DNA of 45,250 nucleotides. It comes from Alphaproteobacteria bacterium. Lineage in GTDB: Bacteria; Pseudomonadota; Alphaproteobacteria; UBA2966. A model generated the notes under the pieces. It saw only the letters and a program-made list of their open reading frames with translations. It was not told the DNA's origin and ran no database searches. The translations under genes were made by a program, and so were the position numbers. The stretch covers positions 1-45,250 of the forward strand of contig JASLXG010000151.1 of assembly GCA_030740435.1 (NCBI GenBank). The letters are read 5' to 3'. This document shows, in pieces, positions 23,500 to 31,704 of the stretch (position 1 is its first letter; each line of letters starts with the position of its first letter).

Positions 23500-24105
23500 T
23501 TCCGGCGGCGCTGCGCTGTCGCGCATCGAGGGCCGGGCCGCGAAATGTTCGTACCAGGCGGCAAGCGCCGGCCGGCCGAGCGGCCATTGGCCCTCGGACC
23601 AGCGCCGCTCGGCGTAGGCCAGGGCGCAGGCGATGGTGAGCGTGCCCAGGTTCGCCTCGGGCCACAGCCTGGCGCTCTTGGCCTCGGCCTCCAGCGCCTC
23701 GAAGGTCCGCCGGGCCTCGGTTTCTTTCTTGGTGATCAACGCCCGCGACTGTTGGTTTGCTGGACGGAGCATCTCGTGAAAGCGAAGATGGATGGTGTCG
23801 ATCATGCCGTGGCCAAGCGCATGATGGCGCAAGACCAGCCAGCGCGCCGGCCCGGGCGGCGGCAGCAGGCCGCATCCGGCGCGGTGGTCGAGATATTCCA
23901 TGATCACGAACGAATCGTAGAGCACCGTGCCGTCGTCCGTGATCAGGGTCGGGATCTGGCCCAGGGGATTGTCGCCACGCACATCCTCGATGACCGTCTC
24001 AACGGTTGTCGGCAGGAGTTCGAGTTGGTCCATCAGGCCGCATTCGTGGGCCACCAGCATGACCTTGTGGACGTAAGGCGAATCCCAAGCGTAGTGCAGC
24101 TTCAT
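23497..24105 (-). CDS. Glutathione S-transferase family protein
   Basis: A 202-residue protein with an N-terminal thioredoxin-like GST domain (MKLHYAWDSPYVHKVMLVAHE, NPLGQIPTLITDDGTVLYDSFVIMEYL, where the IPTL cis-Pro and DS motif bind glutathione) and a C-terminal helical domain (about 85-200, with LTIACALAYAERRW). It resembles bacterial YfcF/GstA-type enzymes used in detoxification. The ATG at 24105 begins the GST fold; the open frame continues upstream but has no family match. It is single, convergent with the CoA ligase and divergent from DUF2161. Its stop lies in a repeat. Substrate unknown. Confidence 0.88.
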   Translation of the reverse strand: MKLHYAWDSPYVHKVMLVAHECGLMDQLELLPTTVETVIEDVRGDNPLGQIPTLITDDGTVLYDSFVIMEYLDHRAGCGLLPPPGPARWLVLRHHALGHGMIDTIHLRFHEMLRPANQQSRALITKKETEARRTFEALEAEAKSARLWPEANLGTLTIACALAYAERRWSEGQWPLGRPALAAWYEHFAARPSMRDSAAPPE

Positions 24106-24204
24106 TTTCTGGCCGATGCGTGCTGTTACCCGGGAACCGTGTCCCCGGAACCCAAACGGGCGCTGGGTCTTTGAGAACAGCCGCTTCCTACGGTATAGAC
24201 GACA

Positions 24205-24915
24205 ATGAACGCAAATGGATTCCGAGAGGCCGATCTCTATCGGCCCATCAAGGAGTTGCTCGAGGGGCAGGGCTATGAGGTAAAGGGTGAAGTCGGGGCG
24301 GCGGACGTCGTCGCCGTGCGCGGCCAGGAAGAGCCGATAGTTGTGGAGCTCAAATCCGGTTTCTCCCTGGCATTGTTTCATCAGGCAATTGAGCGGCAGG
24401 GAATAACGCATTCCGTATATGTAGCCGTACCTTTCGGCACGACCAAGGCCTTCACGAAATCACTTAAGCACAACAAGGCTCTGTGCCGGCGCCTCGGCCT
24501 TGGCTTGATCACGGTTCGCCTACGGGATGAATTCGTCCAGATCCACTGCGATCCGGCGCCTTATCGACCTCGTCGAATGACGCAAAAAAAGGTCCGCCTG
24601 TTGCGCGAGTTCGCCAGACTTGTCGGAGACCCCAACACCGGCGGCACAATGCGGACAGGCCTGATAACGGCATACCGTCAGGATGCCTTGCGATGCCTAA
24701 AAGTCCTGCATTCCCTCGGTCCCACCAAGGCCGCAGAGGTCGCCAAAATCGCCAATGTCGAAAAGGCGCGGCGCTTGATGGCGGATGACCACTACGGTTG
24801 GTTCGAACGGACAGAAGTCGGCATCTATGCCCTCAGCCTGAAGGGTGAAAAGGCCTTCGCCGAGTATGCAGTTGAAATCCGGAAACTCTCGCTGGGGACA
24901 AGGGAAACACAGTAG
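24205..24915 (+). CDS. DUF2161 family PD-(D/E)xK nuclease-like protein
   Basis: A 236-residue protein. The N-terminal half has the DUF2161 core: FREADLYRPIKELLEGQGYEVKGEV, then the D-x(n)-ExK pattern in AADVVAVRGQEEPIVVELKSG and a Gln helix (HQAIERQG), the arrangement of PD-(D/E)xK nucleases. The C-terminal part has a winged-helix look (TKAAEVAKIANVEKARRLM...YALSLKGEKAF). The family is widespread in alphaproteobacteria with no established role; DNA repair or restriction-like function is possible. Its base composition and codon use look less GC-rich than the neighbours, and repeats lie on the left flank, which may indicate acquisition. It converges with the amidase (10 bp apart). Confidence 0.8.
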   Translation: MNANGFREADLYRPIKELLEGQGYEVKGEVGAADVVAVRGQEEPIVVELKSGFSLALFHQAIERQGITHSVYVAVPFGTTKAFTKSLKHNKALCRRLGLGLITVRLRDEFVQIHCDPAPYRPRRMTQKKVRLLREFARLVGDPNTGGTMRTGLITAYRQDALRCLKVLHSLGPTKAAEVAKIANVEKARRLMADDHYGWFERTEVGIYALSLKGEKAFAEYAVEIRKLSLGTRETQ

Positions 24916-24925
24916 ATCGAGGGAT

Positions 24926-26503
24926 TCATGCCGGCGCTGCCAACCCGGGATAGTCATCCCCCTGGCGGAACTTTCCTTCCAGTGCCGCCATCACCGCCAG
25001 CACCTGGTCCTCGCGCCAGGGAGCTGCCGCCACCTGGACGCCGACAGGCAGGCCGGCGCTGTCCTTTTCACAGGCCAGTGCCACCCGCTCCGCCTTGTCC
25101 CGGCTGGCGGCGCGGTCGCTTTCTTCGCCCGGCCGCACCCGGGTCGCCGCCACCACGCCGGCCGGGAAGCCGGTGAGGTTGAACAGCGCGGCATAGCTGG
25201 CGGCGCCGAACAGCTCCGTCGTCGTGCCGTGCAATGGCGCCGCGGTGCCGAAAGGCGGGCACAGCAGGACATCGACGCCAGCGCCGGCCATCTCGCCTAG
25301 CAGGCCCAGGCGATAGGCGTCGCAGGCGCTTACCAGATCCAAATACCGCGGCGACGGGCAGGTGCCGCCATGGCTGACGATCAAGGATGCCGTGTCCTGG
25401 CTCAGTCCCGATAGCACGGACGATAGCAACATCCGCATCGGCCGGGGCATGGCGGCGCCCTGCTGGATCGGCTTCAGCAAATGATTGGCGGCATCGGGCC
25501 CCAGGGCCCGCTTGGTGGCGCGGCCGCCATCGGCCGTGACGATATCGAGAAACAATCCCAGGGCTGCCCGGGCATCGGGGGCCGGGAATTCGACCACGCT
25601 GGCGCCCAGATCGGCGAGATGGCCGGCTGCCTCGCGCACGGCACGACGAACTGCCGGCGAGGGCCGGAAGAAGCCGTTGTCGTCGAAAACGCCGATGCGC
25701 AGGCTTGAGACGTCGATCCCCTCGGGTCCGGCCCAGGGCACCGGCGGCACCCGGTCGAGCAAGGGCTCGTCATAGGGCCCGGCCAGGATCGACATGGCCA
25801 GGACCAGATCATCGACCGTGCGCGCCATCGGTCCGGGCTGGGGAATGATGGCCTGCTGGCCCATCTCGAAAAAATCCATCACCGGGGTGTCGTCGTTGGG
25901 CAGGCGCCGGGCCGTCGGCTTGAGACCGTGGATGCCGCAAAAATGTGCCGGTATGCGGATGCTGCCGCCAAAATCGCCGCCCATGCCCAGCGGCATCCCG
26001 GTCGCGATCAAGGCGCCTTCACCGCCGCTGCTGCCTCCTGGCGTGCGGGCCGTGTTCCAGGGATTGTTGCTGCGGCCATAAAGCGGATTGTCGCTTTCGT
26101 AGCCCAACAGCATTTGCATGATGTTGCTTTTGCCCACGATGATGGCGCCGGCCCGGCGCAGGCGGGCGATCAGGGGTCCGTCGGCGGGGTCGATGCCGCC
26201 CTGCCGATGCAGCAAGCCCATGGTGGTTTCGCTGCCTGCCACCAGGAATTGGGCCTTGATGGTGATGGGCACGCCGTGCAGCGGTCCCAATTCGGCCCCG
26301 GCCGCGCGCGCCTCGTCGGCCGCCTTGGCCGCCTCCCGTGCTTGCTCGAACAACGGCAGGACCATGGCGTGCAGGCGCTCATGCTGGGCTTCGATTTGGT
26401 CGATATGCGCCGCCACGACCTCGACACTCGACAATGCGCCAGCGCGAATCCCGGCCGCCAGTTGGCCGGCCGATTGGCCGATGACGGTTACTTGATCTGC
26501 CAT
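24926..26503 (-). CDS. Amidase signature family hydrolase
   Basis: A 525-residue amidase that hydrolyses a carboxamide to acid plus ammonia or amine. The Ser-cisSer-Lys triad is complete: Lys in GVPITIKAQF, the cis-Ser in TPGGSSGGEGALIA and the nucleophile Ser in GGDFGGSIRIPAHFCGIHGLKPT. Length and the C-terminal GFPAGVV/GLPVGVQVAA motifs match FAAH-like and bacterial aryl/acyl amidases rather than GatA, whose GatB/GatC partners are absent. A GGGGGAGGG ribosome site precedes the ATG at 26503; the frame opens 8 codons earlier. It is a single gene, with the long hairpin repeat just upstream. Substrate unknown. Confidence 0.9.
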   Translation of the reverse strand: MADQVTVIGQSAGQLAAGIRAGALSSVEVVAAHIDQIEAQHERLHAMVLPLFEQAREAAKAADEARAAGAELGPLHGVPITIKAQFLVAGSETTMGLLHRQGGIDPADGPLIARLRRAGAIIVGKSNIMQMLLGYESDNPLYGRSNNPWNTARTPGGSSGGEGALIATGMPLGMGGDFGGSIRIPAHFCGIHGLKPTARRLPNDDTPVMDFFEMGQQAIIPQPGPMARTVDDLVLAMSILAGPYDEPLLDRVPPVPWAGPEGIDVSSLRIGVFDDNGFFRPSPAVRRAVREAAGHLADLGASVVEFPAPDARAALGLFLDIVTADGGRATKRALGPDAANHLLKPIQQGAAMPRPMRMLLSSVLSGLSQDTASLIVSHGGTCPSPRYLDLVSACDAYRLGLLGEMAGAGVDVLLCPPFGTAAPLHGTTTELFGAASYAALFNLTGFPAGVVAATRVRPGEESDRAASRDKAERVALACEKDSAGLPVGVQVAAAPWREDQVLAVMAALEGKFRQGDDYPGLAAPA

Positions 26504-26546
26504 GTTTGACACCCTCCCCCTGGGCATTCTAACTGCAGGGAATGCC

Positions 26547-26597
26547 GGGGACAGACATCTTAATGCCTACCTTTTGAGCATTAAGGTGTGTGTCCCC
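26547..26597. repeat. Long imperfect palindrome, CTGTCCCC-type repeat
   Basis: The left arm 26547-26566 (GGGGACAGACATC...) and the right arm 26578-26597 (...GTGTGTGTCCCC) pair over 20 bp with two imperfect positions around an 11-bp loop. The GGGGACAG end is the reverse complement of the CTGTCCCC core repeated at 31522-31639. It lies between the amidase start and the LysR stop. It resembles the palindromic repeats mobilised by REP-associated (Y1) transposases, but no transposase gene is in the window. Confidence 0.65.
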
Positions 26598-26607
26598 CCT
26601 CTCAAAA

Positions 26608-27543
26608 TTAAGAAATGTTAACGGCGGGTGCCGCCCGCTCGAGTGCCGCTTCGCGCAGCACCCATTCGCGGAAGGCGGCGATCTTGGGCTTGCCGGCGTC
26701 GGCTTCGGCGCACACCAGGTAGTAGCTGTGGGGTGCCGGTGCGGCAATTTCAAACGGTGCGACCAGGCGCCCGGCGGTCAGGTCCATGGAAACGAAGGGC
26801 CGGTTGGTGACGGCCACGCCCAGGCCCTCGATGGCGGCCTGGATGGCCAGGTAGGAATAATCGAAGCGGTGCGCGTGTTCGAGCTTGAGGCCGCTGACCC
26901 CGGCCACCTGCAACCAGCGCTGCCAGTCGTTCTGGCGCTGCGGCACGTTGACCTGCAAGAGCTCAAAGCGGTCGAGGTCGGCGGGCCGGCGCAACGGCCT
27001 CGAGCCGTCCCTTAGTTCCGGGCTGCAGACCGGCAACAGGTCGCTGTCCATCAGCCACCACGAGCGCAGGCCGGGCCACGGCCCCTCGCTGTAATGAAAG
27101 GCCAGGTCGATGTCCTTGCCCAGGCCGCGCCAGACGCTGACTTGGTCGTAATCGGCGACATAGGGCGCGCTGGCGATGTTGACCTGGACGTCGGGGTGGT
27201 CGCGGCGAAAGCGCGGCAGCCGCGGCAGCAGCCACTTCAGCGCCAGCGTCGCCATGGCGCCGACGGTGAGCACGGTGCGCGCCGGACTGCCGAAGATCTC
27301 GGCCGTGGCGGCGTCGACGCGGTCCAGGGCTTCCGAAAGGATGGCCAGGTAGGTGCGGCCCTCGCCCGTCAGCTCGAGGCCGGTGCTGCCGCGCAGGAAG
27401 ACGCGCACGCCGAGCCGGCTTTCGAGCTTGCGCACCTGCTGGCTGATCGCCGACTGGCTGACGCGCAGCTCCTCCGCCGCCTTGGTGAAGCTCAAGTGCC
27501 GGGCCGCCGCCTCGAAGGCGCGCAGCGCGTTGAGTGGGGGCAG
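26608..27543 (-). CDS. LysR-family regulator of GcvA type, with damaged start
   Basis: About 311 residues: an N-terminal winged helix (LSFTKAAEELRVSQSAISQQVRKLESRLG) and a LysR substrate-binding domain (about 95-300). The family N-terminus LPPLNALRAFEAAARH is fully encoded, but its only plausible ATG (27552, with GGAG upstream) is followed at once by TGA (27547-27549) before AACCTG. A one-base change would restore an M-x-N-LPPLNALRAF start. As written, translation would need the CTG at 27543 or a TTG at 27495 that cuts into the helix-turn-helix. It is divergent from the PEP mutase-like gene and TRAP operon, which it probably controls through the direct repeat at 27567. Confidence 0.82.
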   Translation of the reverse strand: MPPLNALRAFEAAARHLSFTKAAEELRVSQSAISQQVRKLESRLGVRVFLRGSTGLELTGEGRTYLAILSEALDRVDAATAEIFGSPARTVLTVGAMATLALKWLLPRLPRFRRDHPDVQVNIASAPYVADYDQVSVWRGLGKDIDLAFHYSEGPWPGLRSWWLMDSDLLPVCSPELRDGSRPLRRPADLDRFELLQVNVPQRQNDWQRWLQVAGVSGLKLEHAHRFDYSYLAIQAAIEGLGVAVTNRPFVSMDLTAGRLVAPFEIAAPAPHSYYLVCAEADAGKPKIAAFREWVLREAALERAAPAVNIS

Positions 27544-27566
27544 GTTTCACATCCCGGGCTCCGTCT

Positions 27567-27595
27567 ATATTAGAAAATCTACTGCGAAATATTAG
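27567..27595. promoter_or_regulatory. Direct repeat, candidate LysR binding site
   Basis: ATATTAG occurs at 27567-27573 and again at 27589-27595, exactly 22 bp apart (two helical turns), in the AT-rich gap between LysR and the divergent enzyme gene. TTCTAAT at 27663-27669 is the inverse of ATTAGAA at 27569-27575. Repeated half-sites on one DNA face suit a LysR tetramer. Confidence 0.45.
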
Positions 27596-27708
27596 CATTT
27601 CCCGCTTGCACCGTCGCTTCACAGGCTCAATTGTGGATCTGCTGTGGCCATTGCAAGTGAAATTCTAATGATCATCGCCGGTCCAGGCCCAACCCTTTGG
27701 CTCCTGCC

Positions 27709-28608
27709 ATGACCCTGGCGCGGCGCTTCCGCGAGCTCGTCCTGGCGCCCGAGATCCTCGTCCTGCCCGGCATCCACGACGCGCTCAGCGCCCGCATCAT
27801 GGCCCAGGCCGGCTTTGCCGCCGCCACCGCCGGCGGCTACAGCGCCAGTGCCACGCTGCTGGCGGCACCCGACGTCTCGCTGCTCTCGCTGGCCGAGATG
27901 GCCGAGCAATACGCCCGCCTGGTCGAGGCCGGCGGCCTGCCGCTGCTGGTCGATGGCGATACCGGCTTCGGCAACGCCAGCAACGCGGTGCGCATGGTGC
28001 AAAGCTTCGAACGTGCCGGCGTGGCGGCGCTGTTCATCGAGGACCAGGTCTTTCCCAAGCGCTGCGGCCACACCCCGGGCAAGGCCGTGATCCCGGCCGC
28101 CGAAATGGTCGAGAAGCTGATGGCCGCCCTCGATGCCCGGCGCGATCCCGACATGATGATCATGGCCCGCACCGACGCCCTGGCGCTCAATGGCCTCGAC
28201 GATGCCATCGAACGGGCCCAGCTCTATCGCCAGGCCGGTGCCGACCTGATCTTCGTCGAGGCCCTGCAAACGCCTGAACAGATGCGCCGGGTCTGCCGCG
28301 TGATCGAGGCGCCGGTACTGGCCACGCGCATGAACGGCGGCCAGACCCCCGAGCTCAGCGCCGCCGAGTTCGCCGAGCTCGGCTTTGCCGCGCTGGCCCT
28401 GCCGGCAGTGGCGACCTATGCTGTGGCCCAGACGCTGAGGCGGGTAATGACGGTCTTGGCCAGGGACGACAGTGACCCCGAGATCGCCGGCCACATGATG
28501 GACTTCGACGAATTCAACGAACTCATCGGCTTGGGCGACTTGCGGGCTAGAGAGAGGGATTACCAGGATCGGGCCGGGCGCTTGGCGCCGGCAGCCGATA
28601 AGAAGTGA
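27709..28608 (+). CDS. Isocitrate lyase/PEP mutase superfamily enzyme (oxaloacetate decarboxylase-like)
   Basis: A 299-residue (beta/alpha)8 enzyme. Mg-binding and active-site motifs are DGDTGFGN, IEDQVFPKRCGH (the KKCGH gating loop of lyases, with Arg for the second Lys) and MIMARTDA. The family includes methylisocitrate lyase, oxaloacetate decarboxylase, phosphonopyruvate hydrolase and PEP mutase. The Cys-containing loop favours a lyase or decarboxylase of a 2-hydroxy- or 2-oxo-diacid over PEP mutase. It is divergent from LysR and followed 38 bp later by a TRAP transporter for organic acids, so it may process the imported acid. The ATG at 27709 gives the normal N-terminus. Confidence 0.85.
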   Translation: MTLARRFRELVLAPEILVLPGIHDALSARIMAQAGFAAATAGGYSASATLLAAPDVSLLSLAEMAEQYARLVEAGGLPLLVDGDTGFGNASNAVRMVQSFERAGVAALFIEDQVFPKRCGHTPGKAVIPAAEMVEKLMAALDARRDPDMMIMARTDALALNGLDDAIERAQLYRQAGADLIFVEALQTPEQMRRVCRVIEAPVLATRMNGGQTPELSAAEFAELGFAALALPAVATYAVAQTLRRVMTVLARDDSDPEIAGHMMDFDEFNELIGLGDLRARERDYQDRAGRLAPAADKK

Positions 28609-28646
28609 CGGAAACGAAAAAGCTAAACCGCGAAAGGGAGAACGTC

Positions 28647-29639
28647 ATGAAACGCTTGTTGGGAATAACGCTTGCCGTTGCCATGCTCTGTGGGCTGGGC
28701 TTGGGGCAAGCCCGGGCCGAAACCGTGATGCGGGTCAGCCATCAGCTGCCGCCGCGCCACCACATGGCCAAGCTGGTCGAGGCCTGGGCGGCCGACGTGG
28801 AGAAGTTCTCGGGGGGCGCCATCGACGTCCAGACCTTCCCCGCCAACCAGGCCTTCGGGGCCAAGGAGAACTTTCCCGCCGTGGCCCGAGGGAAAATCGA
28901 ATCGGCGCTCTCGGTCAACTTCCAGTGGGGCAAGACGATTCCCGAGATGAACGTCACGGCCATGCCCTACACCTTCACCGATTTGACGCTGTTGAGCCGC
29001 TTCCCGGGCTCGCCGGTGGCCAAGTTCCTGGAACAGAAACTGGAATCCAAGGGCGTGCGCAACATCGCCTGGCTCTTTGTCACCAACACCTCGATCTACA
29101 CCTCGGGCGACAAGCCGCTGATCAAGCCGGCCGATTTCAAGGGCGTCAAGATCCGCGGCCTCAACAAGCTCGTCGATTCGGGGCTGCGCGCGCTCGGTGC
29201 GGCGCCCAGCGCCATGTCCGGCTCCAAGGTCTACCAGGCGCTGCAGACCGGCGTCATCGATGCCGGACTGACCGACGTCTCGGCCGCCTTTAGCCGCAAG
29301 TACTACGAGGTGCAGAAGTTTGGCACCGTGTCGCAGCTCTTCAGCGTCTACTTCCACCTCTACGTCAATCCCAAATGGTGGGACGGCCTCGACGCCGCGG
29401 CTCGCGAGGCCATCTCCAAGGCCAGCGCCAAGGCCGAGAAAAGTGCCATGCAGAGAACCGAGAGCACCGCGGCCGCAGCACCCGACCAATTGCGCGGCAA
29501 GGGCATGACCATCCACATCCACTCGGCCGCCGAGGCCGAGACCATGCGCCGTGTCATGATCGGCCCCTTCACCGATGCCTTCCTCGAGGCCTCGGGCGAT
29601 GACGGCAAGAAGATCCTCGAGCTGATCAAGAACCTGTAG
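28647..29639 (+). CDS. dctP: TRAP transporter substrate-binding protein DctP
   Basis: A 330-residue periplasmic receptor. Signal peptide MKRLLGITLAVAMLCGL...ARA is cleaved near residue 24; AAAGGGAG precedes the ATG at 28647. The DctP fold shows VMRVSHQLPPRHHMAKLVEAW at the start, the conserved helix hinge LIKPADFKGVKIRG and the Arg that usually clamps a ligand carboxylate. It delivers an organic acid to the DctQM permease encoded next. Ligand unknown; the PEP mutase/isocitrate lyase-family neighbour suggests a di- or hydroxy-/oxo-carboxylate. Confidence 0.92.
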   Translation: MKRLLGITLAVAMLCGLGLGQARAETVMRVSHQLPPRHHMAKLVEAWAADVEKFSGGAIDVQTFPANQAFGAKENFPAVARGKIESALSVNFQWGKTIPEMNVTAMPYTFTDLTLLSRFPGSPVAKFLEQKLESKGVRNIAWLFVTNTSIYTSGDKPLIKPADFKGVKIRGLNKLVDSGLRALGAAPSAMSGSKVYQALQTGVIDAGLTDVSAAFSRKYYEVQKFGTVSQLFSVYFHLYVNPKWWDGLDAAAREAISKASAKAEKSAMQRTESTAAAAPDQLRGKGMTIHIHSAAEAETMRRVMIGPFTDAFLEASGDDGKKILELIKNL

Positions 29640-29678
29640 TGTGGCCAAGCCGGATCGTATCGAGCCACAGGTCCGGCC

Positions 29679-30224
29679 ATGAATGATCGGAATCAGGGCG
29701 TCCGCCAAATTCTGGCGGGCGCCCCTTTCCGCTTCTTATCACGCCTGCTGGCGGCGGCCACGGCCGCCGGCCTGATGGTCGGCGCCCTGCTGGTGTTGGC
29801 GCTGACCGGCATCGTCGGCTACAGCGTCGGCATGCGCTATTTGCTGGGCCAGCCCCAGACCTGGAGCGACGAGCTGGTGGGCTACCTGATGGTCAGCATG
29901 GTCATGCTGGGGGCGGCCGAAGTGATGCGCCGGGGCGAGCACATCGAGGTCGATCTGCTGACCGAACGCCTGGCGCCACGCTGGCGCCGGTTGACAAGGA
30001 TTTGGGGCCAAGCGGCCACCGCTTTCGTGGCCGCCGTGCTGATGGTGGCGGGTTTCGAGATGGTGTTCTTTTCGGCCTCCGTCGGGCTCTTGTCGGACGG
30101 CTACCTGGAAGTGCCCATGTGGATACCCCAGCTGGCCGTGCCAGTGGGCGCCGCCCTTTTGCTGCTGACGGCGCTGGGCGGCCTCATTCGGCTGTTGTTC
30201 GAGCCGCCGGAGGGCGGGCCATGA
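29679..30224 (+). CDS. dctQ: TRAP transporter small permease DctQ
   Basis: A 181-residue membrane protein with four hydrophobic segments (about 22-50, 63-80, 107-130, 148-170) and the DctQ signature WSDELVGYLMVSMVMLGAAEVMRRGEHIEVD. It supports the large permease DctM in Na-coupled uptake. It begins 39 bp after dctP and its stop overlaps the dctM start (ATGA), the usual P-Q-M order. Confidence 0.92.
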   Translation: MNDRNQGVRQILAGAPFRFLSRLLAAATAAGLMVGALLVLALTGIVGYSVGMRYLLGQPQTWSDELVGYLMVSMVMLGAAEVMRRGEHIEVDLLTERLAPRWRRLTRIWGQAATAFVAAVLMVAGFEMVFFSASVGLLSDGYLEVPMWIPQLAVPVGAALLLLTALGGLIRLLFEPPEGGP

Positions 30225-31507
30225 TCACCCTGATCGTGATCCTGATCGGCATGCTCTTGCTGCTGCTCACCGGGGTGCCGGTGTTCGCCGGCCTGGGTGC
30301 CGCCGCCATGGCCATCCTTTACGTTGCCGAGGGCCAGATCGGCAGCATCGGCGAGTTGGTATACGGCAAACTCGAGATCTACATGCTGGCGGCGATTCCC
30401 TTGTTCGCCTTCATGGCCCACATCATGATTCATGCCCGCGTCGTCGACGACCTCTATACCGCCATGCACACCTTGGTGCGGCACTGGCCCGGCGGCCTCA
30501 GCGTGGCGACCATCTTGTCCTGCACTGTCTTTGCCGCCATCTCTGGCTCCTCGGCCGCCACGGCCCTGACCATCGGCGCCATCGCCATCCCCCAGATGAC
30601 CCGCTTCGGCTATTCGCCACGCGTCGCCTATGGCGCCGTCGCCGCCGGCGGCACGCTGGGTATTCTTATCCCGCCATCGGGGCCGATGATCCTCTTTGGC
30701 GTGGTCGCCGATGCCTCGATCGGTGGCCTCTTCATCGGTGGCATCCTACCGGGCCTGGCCGTGGCGGCGCTGTTTAGCGCCTACTGCTCCATCCAGGCCG
30801 TCTGGGGCGGCAACTACGAGCGCCAGCCCCGGGCCTCGCTGGGCGAGATCGCCACGGCGCTGCGCCGCGCCATGTGGCCGATGTTGCTGCCGCCGCTGAT
30901 TCTCGGTGGCATGTACATGGGCGTTTTCACGGCCACCGAGGGCGCCGCCGCCGGTGCCCTGGCGGCGCTCTTCATCGCCGGCGTGGTCTACCGCCGGCTG
31001 ACCGTCGAGACGCTCTACCAGGCGGCGCTGGAGGCGGCGCGGCTGACCAGTATGCTTTTCATGATCCTCATCGCGGCGTCGCTTTTCAGCCACGTCATGA
31101 CCATCCTCAGGCTGCCCGCCCAGCTTGTCGAACAGGTCACCGAGCTGGGTCTGGGGCCGATCGGCTTTTTGCTGGTGGTGATGGCCGTGGTCTTCGTGCT
31201 GGGCATGTTCCTCGAGACCATCTCGATCATCCTGGTGACCACGCCCATCGTGCTGCCGGTGCTGGATGCGCTGGAGATCAATCTGGTGTGGTACGGCGTG
31301 TTGCTGATGGTCAACCTCGAGATGGCCCTGATCACGCCGCCGGTGGGCATGAACCTTTTCGTCATCCGCGGCATCGTCGATGCGCCGATCCGCGAGATCA
31401 TGGCCGGGGCCTTGCCCTACGTGCTGCTGATGACGGTGGGCCTGGTGCTGGTGCTGCTGTGGCCCGACCTGGTGCTGTGGCTGCCCGGCACGATGGGGTT
31501 CAAGTGA
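30221..31507 (+). CDS. dctM: TRAP transporter large permease DctM
   Basis: A 428-residue permease with about a dozen membrane segments from the N-terminus (MITLIVILIGMLLLLLTGVP) to the end. Conserved regions include FAAISGSSAATALTIG, GTLGILIPPSGPMILFGVV, FTATEGAAAGA and NLEMALITPPVGMNLFVI, which line the sodium and substrate path in TRAP permeases. It forms the transport channel with DctQ and takes ligand from DctP. The three genes appear complete, so the transporter should be functional. Repeats follow immediately downstream. Confidence 0.93.
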   Translation: MITLIVILIGMLLLLLTGVPVFAGLGAAAMAILYVAEGQIGSIGELVYGKLEIYMLAAIPLFAFMAHIMIHARVVDDLYTAMHTLVRHWPGGLSVATILSCTVFAAISGSSAATALTIGAIAIPQMTRFGYSPRVAYGAVAAGGTLGILIPPSGPMILFGVVADASIGGLFIGGILPGLAVAALFSAYCSIQAVWGGNYERQPRASLGEIATALRRAMWPMLLPPLILGGMYMGVFTATEGAAAGALAALFIAGVVYRRLTVETLYQAALEAARLTSMLFMILIAASLFSHVMTILRLPAQLVEQVTELGLGPIGFLLVVMAVVFVLGMFLETISIILVTTPIVLPVLDALEINLVWYGVLLMVNLEMALITPPVGMNLFVIRGIVDAPIREIMAGALPYVLLMTVGLVLVLLWPDLVLWLPGTMGFK

Positions 31508-31521
31508 GCGGATCGAAAATA

Positions 31522-31639
31522 GGTCCCTGTCCCCGAAACTTTCTTAACGAAACCCCCTCTTAGAGTATCGGTCCCTGTCCCCCTATCTCGCTAAGTAACT
31601 GTCGTAAAATAAGATTTCTGGAAACTGGTCCCTGTCCCC
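31522..31639. repeat. Three direct copies of GGTCCCTGTCCCC
   Basis: GGTCCCTGTCCCC occurs at 31522-31534, 31570-31582 and 31627-31639, each followed by an AT-richer variable stretch (CGAAACTTTC, CTATCTCGC, CGAAATTAGG). Spacing of 48 and 57 bp is irregular and the spacers differ, so this is not a CRISPR. It fills the gap between dctM and the convergent dehydrogenase. Its CTGTCCCC core also ends the palindrome at 26547-26597. It is probably a decayed array of a palindromic mobile repeat. Confidence 0.65.
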
Positions 31640-31704
31640 GAAATTAGGGAATATTACCTGTGGGCGGGAGTCGGCAGGGATCTCTCGAGCGCCACCTGGG
31701 CCGC

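Noticed and set aside
27709-28608. PEP mutase of a phosphonate pathway
   Set aside because: The KRCGH loop fits a lyase or decarboxylase better, and no phosphonopyruvate decarboxylase or other phosphonate gene is adjacent.
31522-31639. Short CRISPR array
   Set aside because: Only three 13-bp repeats, uneven spacing, no cas genes, and the same motif occurs as a palindrome elsewhere in the window.
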